Assembly: GCF_003143775.1 (NCBI RefSeq)
Contig: NZ_QFRJ01000003.1
Coordinates: 224,188-288,187, forward strand
Reading direction: 5' to 3'
Origin: Brumimicrobium oceani
Lineage (GTDB): Bacteria > Bacteroidota > Bacteroidia > Flavobacteriales_D > Crocinitomicaceae
Length of the DNA stretch: 64,000 nucleotides
Part shown: piece after piece, positions 54,997 to 63,814 of the stretch
How positions within the stretch are numbered: the first letter of the stretch is position 1
Layout: each line of letters starts with the position of its first letter
Translations under genes and position numbers: made by a program
Notes under the pieces: generated by a model
The model's input: only the letters and a program-made list of their open reading frames with translations
What the model was told of the DNA's origin: nothing
Database searches by the model: none

Positions 54997-55030
54997 AAGA
55001 AAGGACGAATTTACATTCGTCCTTTCTTTG
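54997..55030. terminator. Bidirectional terminator between nagB and the thioredoxin gene
   Basis: A perfect 14-bp stem AAGAAAGGACGAAT (54997-55010) / ATTCGTCCTTTCTT (55015-55028) with a 4-nt loop lies between the convergent genes nagB (+) and thioredoxin (-). Confidence 0.8.
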
Positions 55031-55058
55031 ATTAAAGCCCATTACTAAGGCCTAAGAA

Positions 55059-55487
55059 TTACTTCACAAAATCATTCACTTCTTGTAGTAACTGTGTGTC
55101 TCTCACAGCTCCTAAAATTCTCTTTTCCACTTTTCCTTCACCATTAATCAACATCATTGTTGGATAAGCGCGCACTTGATATCTTCTTGCAATGGCAGGA
55201 CCTTCCCCTTTCTCCATGTCAATTTTGATATTAATAAAGTTCTCGTTGAAAACATCACCCACTTTCTTAGATTTAAATGTTGTTCTGTCCATCATTTTAC
55301 AAGGACCACACCAAACAGCGTAGGCATCCAAAAAGATTAATTTATTCTCTTTTTTAGCTTTTTGAATTGCTTCTTCAAAGGATAGCGTTTCAAAATTAAT
55401 TCCTTCCTCATCACTGTTTGTTGGCGCCCAAACGAATGAAGACCCAATTAATGCAATAACAATGGTGATAACACTTAGATATTTCAT
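55059..55487 (-). CDS. Exported thioredoxin-like protein
   Basis: A 142-residue protein with a signal peptide (about 1-20) and a thioredoxin fold. The active site is WCGPCK with Cys60 and Cys63, preceded by 'KLIFLDAYAVWC', followed by 'TTFKSKKVGDVFNENFINIKID' and a cis-Pro segment 'VRAYPTMMLINGEG'. It is of the thioredoxin-7-like type used in the periplasm for disulfide reduction or thiol transfer. It is not in an operon. Confidence 0.9.
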   Translation of the reverse strand: MKYLSVITIVIALIGSSFVWAPTNSDEEGINFETLSFEEAIQKAKKENKLIFLDAYAVWCGPCKMMDRTTFKSKKVGDVFNENFINIKIDMEKGEGPAIARRYQVRAYPTMMLINGEGKVEKRILGAVRDTQLLQEVNDFVK

Positions 55488-55586
55488 ATTCCTATTTTTA
55501 TTATGCTAAAGTTACTAAACTAGATTTAATTTCAGCATATTTGAATTAATATTAAAACAAGGTGATTCAAATTCCGTGCCTTTTAA

Positions 55587-56588
55587 ATGACTTGCATGCG
55601 TATTCAAAAATTAGATAATTCTAAAGACATAACTTCCGAACTTGAAGACTTCATTTCTATATGGAACAATGAAAGTCAGACCATTACTCAATTCAGTTCT
55701 GGCTCTACTGGACCACCAAAAGCAATAGAGATCCCAAAGTGGAAAATGGAGGCATCGGCTAAAATGACAGGAGATTTTTTAGACTTAGACCATTGTGAAT
55801 CAGCACTACTATGCATGTCTACAAACTACATTGGTGGAAAAATGATGGTGGTGAGATCAATGCGTTATGACCTTACTTTGTACGTAACAAATGTTACTCG
55901 GAATCCGCTTAAAAACCTTGACCATACTATAGATTTTGTGGCCATGGTTCCTTTACAAGTAGAAGAAACTTTAGAAGAAAATCCCGAAAAACTAAATTTG
56001 ATCAAGCACCTAATCATTGGCGGAGCACCAGTATCAGATGAGTTAATTGAAAAAATTAAAAATTTCAACTGTAATGCTTATTCCACTTTTGGAATGACAG
56101 AAACAGTTTCTCACATTGCTTTAAGAAAGCTAAAGGATAAAAATGAGCCCTATCGTGTGATTGGAAATACCAAGCTTTCAACTGAAAATGATTGTTTGGT
56201 GATTAACAGTGAGGAATTAAAAATAAAGGGATTAAAAACCACAGACATTGTAGATTTAATTGACGAGAAAAGCTTTCATTGGTTAGGAAGAGCAGACTTT
56301 GTGATTAACTCAGGTGGAGTTAAAATTCACCCTGAAGAAGTTGAACGGAAAATAAGCACTTTGATCAACTCTACGGATTTCATTATTAGTAAAATTCCTG
56401 ATCAAAAACTCGGGAGCAAAGTCATATTTATAGGTAAAAAACAAATCGAGCATAAAATACTAAAACAGCAAATTGACAAAGTCTTGACCAAATATGAACG
56501 TCCTAAAAACTACTTTTTTATATCTTCGTTAATCAAAACACCTTCTGGGAAAATTGACAGAAATAAAACTACTGCAGAAATTTTATGA
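55587..56588 (+). CDS. menE: Short AMP-dependent acyl-CoA ligase, likely o-succinylbenzoate-CoA ligase
   Basis: A 333-residue member of the ANL superfamily, much shorter than usual (about 450-500), as is standard for Bacteroidota MenE. The ATP-binding motif is SSGSTGPPK at about 37-45, followed by 'MTGDFLDLDHCESALLCMSTNYIGG', 'YSTFGMTETVSHIALR' and the C-terminal 'WLGRADFVINSGGVKIHPEEVE'. MenE activates o-succinylbenzoate in menaquinone synthesis. Other men genes are absent here. It overlaps the J-domain gene by 4 nt (ATGA). Confidence 0.85.
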   Translation: MTCMRIQKLDNSKDITSELEDFISIWNNESQTITQFSSGSTGPPKAIEIPKWKMEASAKMTGDFLDLDHCESALLCMSTNYIGGKMMVVRSMRYDLTLYVTNVTRNPLKNLDHTIDFVAMVPLQVEETLEENPEKLNLIKHLIIGGAPVSDELIEKIKNFNCNAYSTFGMTETVSHIALRKLKDKNEPYRVIGNTKLSTENDCLVINSEELKIKGLKTTDIVDLIDEKSFHWLGRADFVINSGGVKIHPEEVERKISTLINSTDFIISKIPDQKLGSKVIFIGKKQIEHKILKQQIDKVLTKYERPKNYFFISSLIKTPSGKIDRNKTTAEIL

Positions 56589-57505
56589 GCACTAAGCGCT
56601 ATTTTGAAATACTAGGAATTCCACCAACGAAGAATGAAAACCTCGTAAAAAGAGCCTATAGAAGAAAGGCGATGAAATATCATCCCGACAGAAATCCTTC
56701 TGCTGCAGCTAAAGATAAATTTATTGAAGTTTCTAACGCTTATGATAAAATAATTTTCGCATTAGAAGAGGCTAAAAGCCAAAAGCACTCGACACATAAC
56801 GCGACAAGACAAAGTACCAATTCTAAATATCCCTACCAACAAAGACAGCAATCAAAAACCAGAACTCAAAACAACTCTACAGAAGAAAGAAATGAAAGGG
56901 TTAAAAGGGCCAGGGAGCGCTATGAACAAATGAAGCACGAAGAGGTGCTGGAAAACGAACGTTATTACCAAAACATTACTTCAGGAAAAAATTGGAGAAG
57001 ATTTAAACTTATTATGTTTGCCTGCACAATAATTAGTACGCTTATTATTTTGGATTCTAGTTTTTTCTCAACACAAACAATACAGTCTGCAATTATAAAT
57101 AAAGACTTAAGCCCTAACTACGGAAGAAACCCGAATGTAAACTCTTTAGAGGTAGAGTTTGAAAACGGTCAAACAGCTTGGATTGCAAGAAGTTTTCTCT
57201 CTCTGACCATCAATAATTACACCTATCTTGAACGCACGCCTTTTTTTAAAGACATAAAATACCTGAAGGTTTACACGCATGACAAGTGGTTTTATTACAC
57301 TCCAAAATTTAGTCAATCCAGTTCATATCCTTTGATTCCCTTAGCCTTACTTATCCCTCTTTTTACGTTTTTTATAAAAGCCCAAACCATATATTTTAGT
57401 GTGCTCTATCATTTAAGCGTAAAGGTGATGCCCATATTTTTGTTGATATTTCTTTTCTCCAATGACAGATGGGCGCATTTGCTGACTTTGGGATTAATGG
57501 GTTGA
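56585..57505 (+). CDS. J-domain protein with two membrane helices
   Basis: A 306-residue protein with an N-terminal J domain (about 5-60): 'YFEILGIPPTKNENLVKRAYRRKAMKYHPDRNP' with HPD at 33-35. A Gln/Asn-rich, charged linker (about 70-125) follows, then hydrophobic helices at about 142-160 and in the last 60 residues (three runs, about 243-300). There is no Gly/Phe or zinc-finger region, so it is a type III J protein that recruits Hsp70 to a membrane client. Its start overlaps the menE stop. Confidence 0.85.
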   Translation: MSTKRYFEILGIPPTKNENLVKRAYRRKAMKYHPDRNPSAAAKDKFIEVSNAYDKIIFALEEAKSQKHSTHNATRQSTNSKYPYQQRQQSKTRTQNNSTEERNERVKRARERYEQMKHEEVLENERYYQNITSGKNWRRFKLIMFACTIISTLIILDSSFFSTQTIQSAIINKDLSPNYGRNPNVNSLEVEFENGQTAWIARSFLSLTINNYTYLERTPFFKDIKYLKVYTHDKWFYYTPKFSQSSSYPLIPLALLIPLFTFFIKAQTIYFSVLYHLSVKVMPIFLLIFLFSNDRWAHLLTLGLMG

Positions 57506-57650
57506 CTTTTTGGATGTTGAATTAGATAAATGATTTCGGTTTGGTTGTTCAGAGAAATTATATTGGCAGTGCATTACAAATGGATGTATCGTTTTACATT
57601 GGGCGGTTGCGGACTCTTATGATTGTCGAAGTGGAATGTTATGATGGTTA

Positions 57651-57706
57651 TGCGTAGGTACGTTTATGATGGTTGTACGCGGACGTTTGCAAAACGTCCC
57701 TACGCA
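57651..57706. repeat. Nested palindrome at the 3' end of maf
   Basis: TGCGTAGG (57651-57658) with CCTACGCA (57699-57706), and inside it GGACGTTT (57681-57688) with AAACGTCC (57692-57699). The right arm overlaps the maf stop codon. Known Bacteroidota repeats have this GGACGTTTTGCAAAACGTCC look. Confidence 0.65.
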
Positions 57707-58272
57707 AACTCATCATTTAAAACCTTCCACAATTCATTCACTGGCAAACCCATCACATTATAAAAACAACCTTCAATTTTCTCGACACCTACCATTCCAA
57801 TCCATTCTTGAATTCCATATGCTCCAGCTTTATCGTATGGTTCATATTTTGTGACATAGTACTCAATTTCTTCTGTGGTGAGTTTCTTAAAAAACACTTT
57901 CGTACGTACAGAAAAAGAAATTTCGTTTGTGGAATTGTACAGATAAACACCTGTTACTACCTCGTTTACACTATTCGACAATTTCTCTAGCATTTGAACT
58001 GCATCAGAAAAGTCTTTAGGTTTCTCTAATATTTGATTTTTATGAATTACTACCGTATCGGATGTAAGCAAAACCTCATCTCCCAATACAGAGGCTTTCA
58101 GGGGTTCTGCTTTTAATTTTGATAAATATTCAGGAACATCATAATGGGATAAAGTATCTGGGAAAATCTCATCCACTTCCTTTTTCCGTATTTCACATTT
58201 TAAATCAAGCCCTTCTACCAACTGCTTTCTTCTTGGTGAAGCTGATCCCAGAATTATCTTTTTTAAGAACAT
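57700..58272 (-). CDS. maf: Maf family nucleotide pyrophosphatase
   Basis: A 190-residue protein of the Maf type: N-terminal 'FLKKIILGSASPRRKQLVEGL' (the SASPRR motif), 'LLTSDTVVIHKNQILEKPKDFSDAVQML' with the Asp, and 'EPYDKAGAYGIQEW' near the end. These enzymes remove modified or damaged nucleotides (dTTP/UTP or CTP-like pyrophosphatases). It is the last gene of the run queE-ompA-ubiA-maf, 10 nt after ubiA. Confidence 0.94.
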   Translation of the reverse strand: MFLKKIILGSASPRRKQLVEGLDLKCEIRKKEVDEIFPDTLSHYDVPEYLSKLKAEPLKASVLGDEVLLTSDTVVIHKNQILEKPKDFSDAVQMLEKLSNSVNEVVTGVYLYNSTNEISFSVRTKVFFKKLTTEEIEYYVTKYEPYDKAGAYGIQEWIGMVGVEKIEGCFYNVMGLPVNELWKVLNDEFA

Positions 58273-58282
58273 ATTTTAGTGT

Positions 58283-59239
58283 TTAATTCAGCAATTGAAA
58301 CATCCAGAATAAAGGTAAAATCATTCCAAATATCATCGTTAACTTAATACCAATATTCGCCGTTCGAAGATTTTTATTATTTATTGGTTTTAACAGTACC
58401 TTTAAGGTGAAAATGGAGCTTATGGCACTCAAGACCAAGGGTAACAGAGCAAATCCATCGATGTATCCCATACTCCAAAACCAAACTATTGGAATTGTTA
58501 AAGTCATAACGATAAATACAAAACCGATGGCGATGGAACGGGCTTTTTGAAGTCCATACACAATGGGAATGGTGCGGGCTTTCAGTACAAGATCACCTTT
58601 TACATCCTCCATATCTTTCACGATTTCTCGTGCCCAATTTAAAATGAAAGCAAATATCCCGAGACCATATCCGATGTAGAGTGGGAAAAATTGGTAACTA
58701 TTCAAATGAAATGGATGTGCTTCTTCAAGCATTGCTGTTCTGAAATAATCTTGATAATAAATCCCAACTAGTACGGGAACCAAAGCTGTAAGCAAAGCTA
58801 TGACCACGTTGCCAACAACCAAGGTCCTTTTCAACTGCATGGAGTAAATCCACAATAAATTAATGGACAATAAATGAATAAATACATACCAAAATGTATC
58901 TAACACCAACCCAAGATGAATAGCGATTCCGAAGGCAAGAAAATTGAGCACCCAATGAAAAACAATTGCCCATCTCCTTTTGATGTGCTTCATGATAATT
59001 GTTCCTTCGGGCCTATTTATTCGATCTGCACGAACATCGAAATAATCGTTTATGATATTTCCTGCTGCTGCAATCATCACTGTTGAAATGACCAAAAGAA
59101 AAAAGTTGAAAGTTTGAATCAACATAACTCCATCATGGTAATCTGCATAAACAATGTCTAAATACGCACCTACACTGTACATTGTAACAGCAATGATGAG
59201 TAAATTGACTGAACGAATTAACCTTAAAAAATGTATCAT
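58283..59239 (-). CDS. UbiA family prenyltransferase (geranylgeranylglycerol-phosphate geranylgeranyltransferase-like)
   Basis: A 318-residue protein with about nine helices. The first Asp-rich motif is NDYFDVRADRINRPEG (about residues 64-79) and the second is NWAREIVKDMEDVKGDL. This motif pair fits UbiA-type transferases of the geranylgeranylglycerophosphate or digeranylgeranyl type, also used for menaquinone or haem A related steps. The exact substrate is uncertain. It overlaps the PD40/OmpA gene by 4 nt and is followed by maf. Confidence 0.9.
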   Translation of the reverse strand: MIHFLRLIRSVNLLIIAVTMYSVGAYLDIVYADYHDGVMLIQTFNFFLLVISTVMIAAAGNIINDYFDVRADRINRPEGTIIMKHIKRRWAIVFHWVLNFLAFGIAIHLGLVLDTFWYVFIHLLSINLLWIYSMQLKRTLVVGNVVIALLTALVPVLVGIYYQDYFRTAMLEEAHPFHLNSYQFFPLYIGYGLGIFAFILNWAREIVKDMEDVKGDLVLKARTIPIVYGLQKARSIAIGFVFIVMTLTIPIVWFWSMGYIDGFALLPLVLSAISSIFTLKVLLKPINNKNLRTANIGIKLTMIFGMILPLFWMFQLLN

Positions 59240-61257
59240 TTCACAATTCTATATTCGGTTCTTCTATTTTCTTGATGTGCTGCCTCACGCTCTGTCTCTG
59301 TTGACAAGCTTGAAATTTCTTCATCAGAATTTATTGGTTGACTTTCTCCATATCCTTTGTATGACAAACGATTTGCTTCTATCCCCTCTGAAATTAAGAA
59401 GTCATAAACTGCTTTTGCTCTGTCTTCTGACAATTTTTGATTCTCCAAGTTATCTCCACGTGCATCCGTATGACCACCTATTTCGATTTTAATTTGAGCA
59501 TTTTTGGACATAAAATCAGAGAGTTTATTCAGTTCAACGAAAGATTCTTTTCTTAAAGTTGATTTACCTAAATCAAAGAAAACGTTCGCCAATAACACAG
59601 GTTGTTCGTCGCTCAGAGGAACCAAAGGAATCTCCATAAAAATAGGTTTATCACTTCCTGCGATCATGTCAAAATTCTTAGAGAAAAAGCTATATCCAGG
59701 ATAAGAAACATTTAGTGCATATTCTTTTTTCGTAGGTAAAGCCACCAAGAATTCCCCCGTAACTGCGTCTGCTTCAGAAGCTATAATTTGTTTACCTGTT
59801 GCTAAATCTATTAATTCAAATTCTCCTTTTAATGGCTTTTTTGTTGTGGCATCATAAACCAATCCTTCAAAATAAGTTGTCTTAATTGGACGGTATTCTT
59901 CTGGTAATTCAAAATAATAAATATCCAGTTTTCCCTCTCCTCCTTCTCTATCAGATGCAAAAAATGCAATTTCTCCATCAGGACCAACCAACAAAGAGTT
60001 TTCATTGCTCGCAGTATTTATTGGATACCCCAAATTAATTGGATTTCCCCAATTCCCCAAAGGGTCTTTTCTTGACATATAAATATCGGTTCCTCCCATT
60101 CCAACGTGTCCGTTTGATGCAAAATACAAGGTTTGTCCATCTGGGTGAATCATAACGGAAGATTCCGACATTTCGGTATTGATGTTTCCTGGCAATTGAG
60201 TTGCTCTACCCCAAGTTCCGTCTGCTTGTTTTTTACTCATAAATATATCACTCCTATGGCGATTATTTCTACCTACTCTTCGAATGAAATAGAGGGTTTT
60301 TCCATCTGCCGAAAGCGAAGGTTGAGTCTCCCAATTATAGCTATTTACTTCACCTGGAAGATTTTTCGGGTTAGACCATTCACCTCCAATTCTTTCTGTA
60401 ATAAACAAATCACAACTTCCTTTTCCTTCTCGGTTTCTTCCATAATAAGTTCCTGTGACATCCGCACATCCAACAAAAATCAAAGTTCTACCATCTGCTG
60501 AAATTGTAGGCGCTCCTTCATTTTGTTCTGTGTTAATATTTGGTGGCATTGGAACAGCAGTTGACCATGTGTTTTTTTCGGTTAGAGTTGAAGTAAAGAA
60601 ATCCTCTTGTCCCCTTACTCTTCCATCGTTATTGGGCACCTCTCGAGTAAAAAGCAGAGTTTTACCGTCAACGGTAATGGTCGGGAAATATTCTGGATGA
60701 ATTGTATTAATACCTCTTCCTATGTTAACGGGACTAATTTTAGAAGGATTTTTCATGGCATAAATTGAAAATTCCGCATTGTCTTTCAACTTATTCGCGA
60801 TTGCAAATAAATGTTCTGGAGTTGATCTATTATTAGTATTCAAAACCATATCAGCAAAATATATCGCATCTTCAAATTCTCCATTTCTAAGCTGTTGGTC
60901 ACTAATATCAATATAGAGTTGCCCATTCAAATTGGCAGAAGGTTGAATTTCTAAAGACCTTTTGAAATGGAAAACAGACTCTTTCGGCTGATTTGTAATT
61001 CGATAAAACTCTCCAATTAATTGATGTGCTTCTAAAAAATTGTTGTCTTTATCTAAGGCCTTTTTTAATAAATCAATTCCTGATTGATAATCTGGACGAC
61101 CTCTTTCCATATCAAAATTTTCTTGAGGTGCGTTCCTAGCTTCTTCATAAAGTTTTATTGCTTTTTTACTTTTCGTACCATAGCCCATTTGAGCGGTGGC
61201 ACAGCTTGTAAAAATCAATAAAGACAAGGTGAATAGTAAACTGATGTATTTTGTCAT
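59236..61257 (-). CDS. TPR-PD40-OmpA surface protein
   Basis: A 673-residue lipoprotein-like exported protein (signal ending LLIFTSCATA, Cys near 19). Tetratricopeptide-like repeats occupy about 30-140. PD40 (WD40-like) propeller repeats fill about 195-450, with repeated 'ISADGRTLIF', 'LSADGKTLYFI', 'IHPDGQTLYFAS' and 'VGPDGEIAFFAS'. A peptidase-regulatory-like segment follows (about 460-530), and the C-terminal OmpA domain (about 555-673) contains 'KIEIGGHTDARGDNLENQKLSEDRA'. It anchors the envelope to peptidoglycan. The queE gene lies 3 nt upstream. Confidence 0.93.
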   Translation of the reverse strand: MTKYISLLFTLSLLIFTSCATAQMGYGTKSKKAIKLYEEARNAPQENFDMERGRPDYQSGIDLLKKALDKDNNFLEAHQLIGEFYRITNQPKESVFHFKRSLEIQPSANLNGQLYIDISDQQLRNGEFEDAIYFADMVLNTNNRSTPEHLFAIANKLKDNAEFSIYAMKNPSKISPVNIGRGINTIHPEYFPTITVDGKTLLFTREVPNNDGRVRGQEDFFTSTLTEKNTWSTAVPMPPNINTEQNEGAPTISADGRTLIFVGCADVTGTYYGRNREGKGSCDLFITERIGGEWSNPKNLPGEVNSYNWETQPSLSADGKTLYFIRRVGRNNRHRSDIFMSKKQADGTWGRATQLPGNINTEMSESSVMIHPDGQTLYFASNGHVGMGGTDIYMSRKDPLGNWGNPINLGYPINTASNENSLLVGPDGEIAFFASDREGGEGKLDIYYFELPEEYRPIKTTYFEGLVYDATTKKPLKGEFELIDLATGKQIIASEADAVTGEFLVALPTKKEYALNVSYPGYSFFSKNFDMIAGSDKPIFMEIPLVPLSDEQPVLLANVFFDLGKSTLRKESFVELNKLSDFMSKNAQIKIEIGGHTDARGDNLENQKLSEDRAKAVYDFLISEGIEANRLSYKGYGESQPINSDEEISSLSTETEREAAHQENRRTEYRIVK

Positions 61258-61260
61258 ATG

Positions 61261-61884
61261 CTATGGTATATTCATGTATTTATGGGTTTGCAAGGAGATT
61301 TTCCATTTCGGATTATCTTTTACATACTCAATAATTAAAGGCAAGATTTGTGCCTCTTTTGACCACTCTGGTTGAAGATACAACAAACAATCATCATTTA
61401 CTTTTGCTGCGTGTTCTTCAGCCCATTTAAAATCGCTTTTATTGAAAATTACAATTTTTAATTCGTTGGCTTTATGGTAAGCTTCTTCAACAGGTTTCTT
61501 AAATTTCTTAGGAGAAAAACAATACCAATCTACTTGAGCATCCAAAGGATAACAACCAGATGTTTCGATTGCAACTTCTTTATAATCGTCTTGCAAAGCC
61601 GTTACAAGAGTTTCAATAGGGTACATTGCTGGTTCACCACCGGTGATAACCACAAAATCTGTTGCAGTTGCATTTACACCCTCCAATAAAGTTTCTAATG
61701 AAGTATCGGGGTGATTTTCTGCCTCCCAGCTTTCTTTTACGTCGCACCAAACACATCCAACATCACAACCACCTGTTCTAATAAAGTAAGCTGCTCTTCC
61801 AGAATAATGTCCTTCACCTTGAATGGTATAAAATGATTCCATTACAGGCCAAGAAGTTCGTTTTGATTCAATATTATTTTCCAT
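61261..61884 (-). CDS. queE: 7-carboxy-7-deazaguanine synthase (QueE), radical SAM
   Basis: A 207-residue radical SAM enzyme. The iron-sulphur cysteines are Cys40, Cys44 and Cys47 in GGCDVGCVWCDVK, and 'VVITGGEPAMYP' and 'VAIETSGCYPL' follow. It forms the deazaguanine precursor of queuosine in tRNA. A TACTTTTG box ends 5 nt before the ATG. The gene heads the operon queE-ompA-ubiA-maf with 3-nt spacing to the next. Confidence 0.94.
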   Translation of the reverse strand: MENNIESKRTSWPVMESFYTIQGEGHYSGRAAYFIRTGGCDVGCVWCDVKESWEAENHPDTSLETLLEGVNATATDFVVITGGEPAMYPIETLVTALQDDYKEVAIETSGCYPLDAQVDWYCFSPKKFKKPVEEAYHKANELKIVIFNKSDFKWAEEHAAKVNDDCLLYLQPEWSKEAQILPLIIEYVKDNPKWKISLQTHKYMNIP

Positions 61885-61889
61885 TACTT

Positions 61890-61897
61890 CAAAAGTA
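61890..61897 (-). promoter_or_regulatory. queE operon -7 element, 5 nt from the start codon
   Basis: On the minus strand TACTTTTG ends 5 nt before the queE ATG (61884-61882). It would drive the whole queE-ompA-ubiA-maf run from a leaderless or near-leaderless start. Confidence 0.5.
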
Positions 61898-61933
61898 GTG
61901 AAAACCTTTTAAAGTTAAATATGAATGTTGAAT

Positions 61934-62102
61934 TATGAATAATGAATTTTGGTGCGACAGATGCTATACTCAAATTTAATTAGATTAAAAGCCAAAGTAA
62001 ATACTTCGAGAGGGTTATGAAAAGACTGACATTCTTCTCCAATATTGTAGCAAGTTGAAAAATGAATTATCATTCTGTGAAAATTCAAATTCATAATTCA
62101 TA
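61934..62102. repeat. Inverted copies of an AT-rich 16-mer
   Basis: TATGAATAATGAATTT (61934-61949) and AAATTCATAATTCATA (62087-62102) are inverted copies with one mismatch, 137 bp apart, in a gene-free gap. Confidence 0.5.
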
Positions 62103-62108
62103 AATAAG

Positions 62109-62465
62109 TTAGTTCATCAAAGTAATGTACCAATCTTGTTTCAGTTTGGCATATTCTTCATAAAAAGCTTCTAAGTTTTCTTGAGCAAGTCTTTCATTCT
62201 GTGAGGAACGATTTTTAAGTTCATTATGGGTTTTCTTTATGAGTGCGACAATGTCAGAACCAAGTAAAAACTCACTTGTTTTTGGATTGACATTATAAGT
62301 TTCATAAACGGTGTCTATGCGATTTTTATCCTCTTCCGAATGTATACTATGAGGTTCATTACGCGTAATTCTCTCATAAAGTGGCAGTAGCGTAGCGCTG
62401 AGTTCTACAAAATGGCGCATTACATATACCGCTGAATTTAACGACTTGATATTTTTTGCTTCCAT
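62109..62465 (-). CDS. Uncharacterised helical protein
   Basis: A 118-residue soluble protein, mostly helix: 'MEAKNIKSLNSAVYVMRHFVE' then 'LSATLLPLYERITRN' and 'NERLAQENLEAFYEEYAKLKQDW'. No family recognised and no close neighbour in the same direction. It could be a small regulatory or structural protein. Confidence 0.65.
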   Translation of the reverse strand: MEAKNIKSLNSAVYVMRHFVELSATLLPLYERITRNEPHSIHSEEDKNRIDTVYETYNVNPKTSEFLLGSDIVALIKKTHNELKNRSSQNERLAQENLEAFYEEYAKLKQDWYITLMN

Positions 62466-62644
62466 GGTGTTTTGTTTCTTTAAAGACGCAAGAATGAGGG
62501 ATTAGGTTGGTTAGCTCTTATTTTTTCATTAATCGCTTATCCAAAAATTATTTTATTGGAATCACGTAAGATAAAAGAATTTAATATTTATATTGGCTAA
62601 CTATTTACAAGTCAAAACCATCGCCTCTAGAACATATAGACAAC

Positions 62645-63814
62645 TTGAAATTTAGAAAACACATATTGCTTTTGTTTACTTTGCTTACCCTTAGTATTCA
62701 TGCACAGGAGCCTTCTCACTTTACGATAGGTCAAGAAAAACTTATAGGCCTTGACATTTATGATTTACACCAAGATAGACAGTTAAACTATTGGATTACC
62801 ACAAACAACGGTTTATTTAAATTTGATGGTTATAAGATTACACAGCTTCCATGTGTTGGAATGTTGGGTAATTCACTTTTTAATTTAACCGAAGACCAAC
62901 ACGGAAACATTTACTGTTCTAATTTAAATGGTCAACTATTCAAAATAAATGATGCTGGTTGTAATCTCTATTACACCATTCCAGATAGTCTGGTTGCGAG
63001 AAACATTTCATTTAACTTCGATGATCAAAATCGACTCATTGTATTTTCGAAAGATATATTCCAGGTTACAGAGGATAAAAACCCAGCACTATTATATGAT
63101 CATTACTTCTATTCCCACTCCCGTGTTTATAAGACTTCAAAAAACAAATTAATAAGCTACAATAGTGGACAAGGTGACTTAATCACTATAGAAAATGGAA
63201 AAATAAAGTCGCTTGAAGTAGAGATAGATAACAAATTAATTACTCCCAAAATCATTGAGATTGAAAACCAACTAATTATCTACAATAGAAGTACATTAAA
63301 ACAACTTTCAGACAAGTTCAATTCAACAAAATTCGAGCTCCCAAAAATGAAAACAGCAAGAAATGATTATCGCTTGTATAGTGATACTAAAAGCTTATGG
63401 ATTGCTAATTTAACAGGTGGAGTTTATTACTATAAGGATACGAGCTATATTTCTGAACCCACTAATTTAATATTTGAAAATAGTATTATTTCATGTCACC
63501 TTAAAGATCATGAAGGAAACACCTTACTGGGCACCTTTGGGAAAGGTATAATCGTTATTCCTAACACCGGCTTCAAAGATATACATTTTGAAAACACAAA
63601 TTCTGAGGTAAATAAAGTTACCAAGATGAATGATAAAAGTTTAATATTCGGAACACAAGCAGGTGAAATTATAAAACGTGATTCCTTGGGTAAAACAACT
63701 AAAATTGTTTCTCAAGGTATTAAGCGGATTGAATTATTAAAAAATATTCCTGAATTAGATGCCCTATTTTTTAATGGAAAGAAAAACACTACACTACATG
63801 ACAATTTTCAATAA
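62645..63814 (+). pseudogene. Two-component propeller sensor, truncated by an IS element
   Basis: The frame starts at TTG 62645 and gives 389 residues: a signal peptide (about 1-21), then propeller repeats such as 'LDIYDLHQDRQLNYWITTNNGLFKFDGYKI', 'LTEDQHGNIYCSNLNGQLFKI' and 'SCHLKDHEGNTLLGTFGKGIIVIPNTGFKDI'. This is the first half of a Bacteroidota two-component regulator propeller protein, which should continue through a Y_Y_Y domain into a membrane helix and a kinase or LuxR/LytTR output. The frame stops at 'LHDNFQ' where a transposase end begins, so the sensor is cut and probably inactive. Confidence 0.8.
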
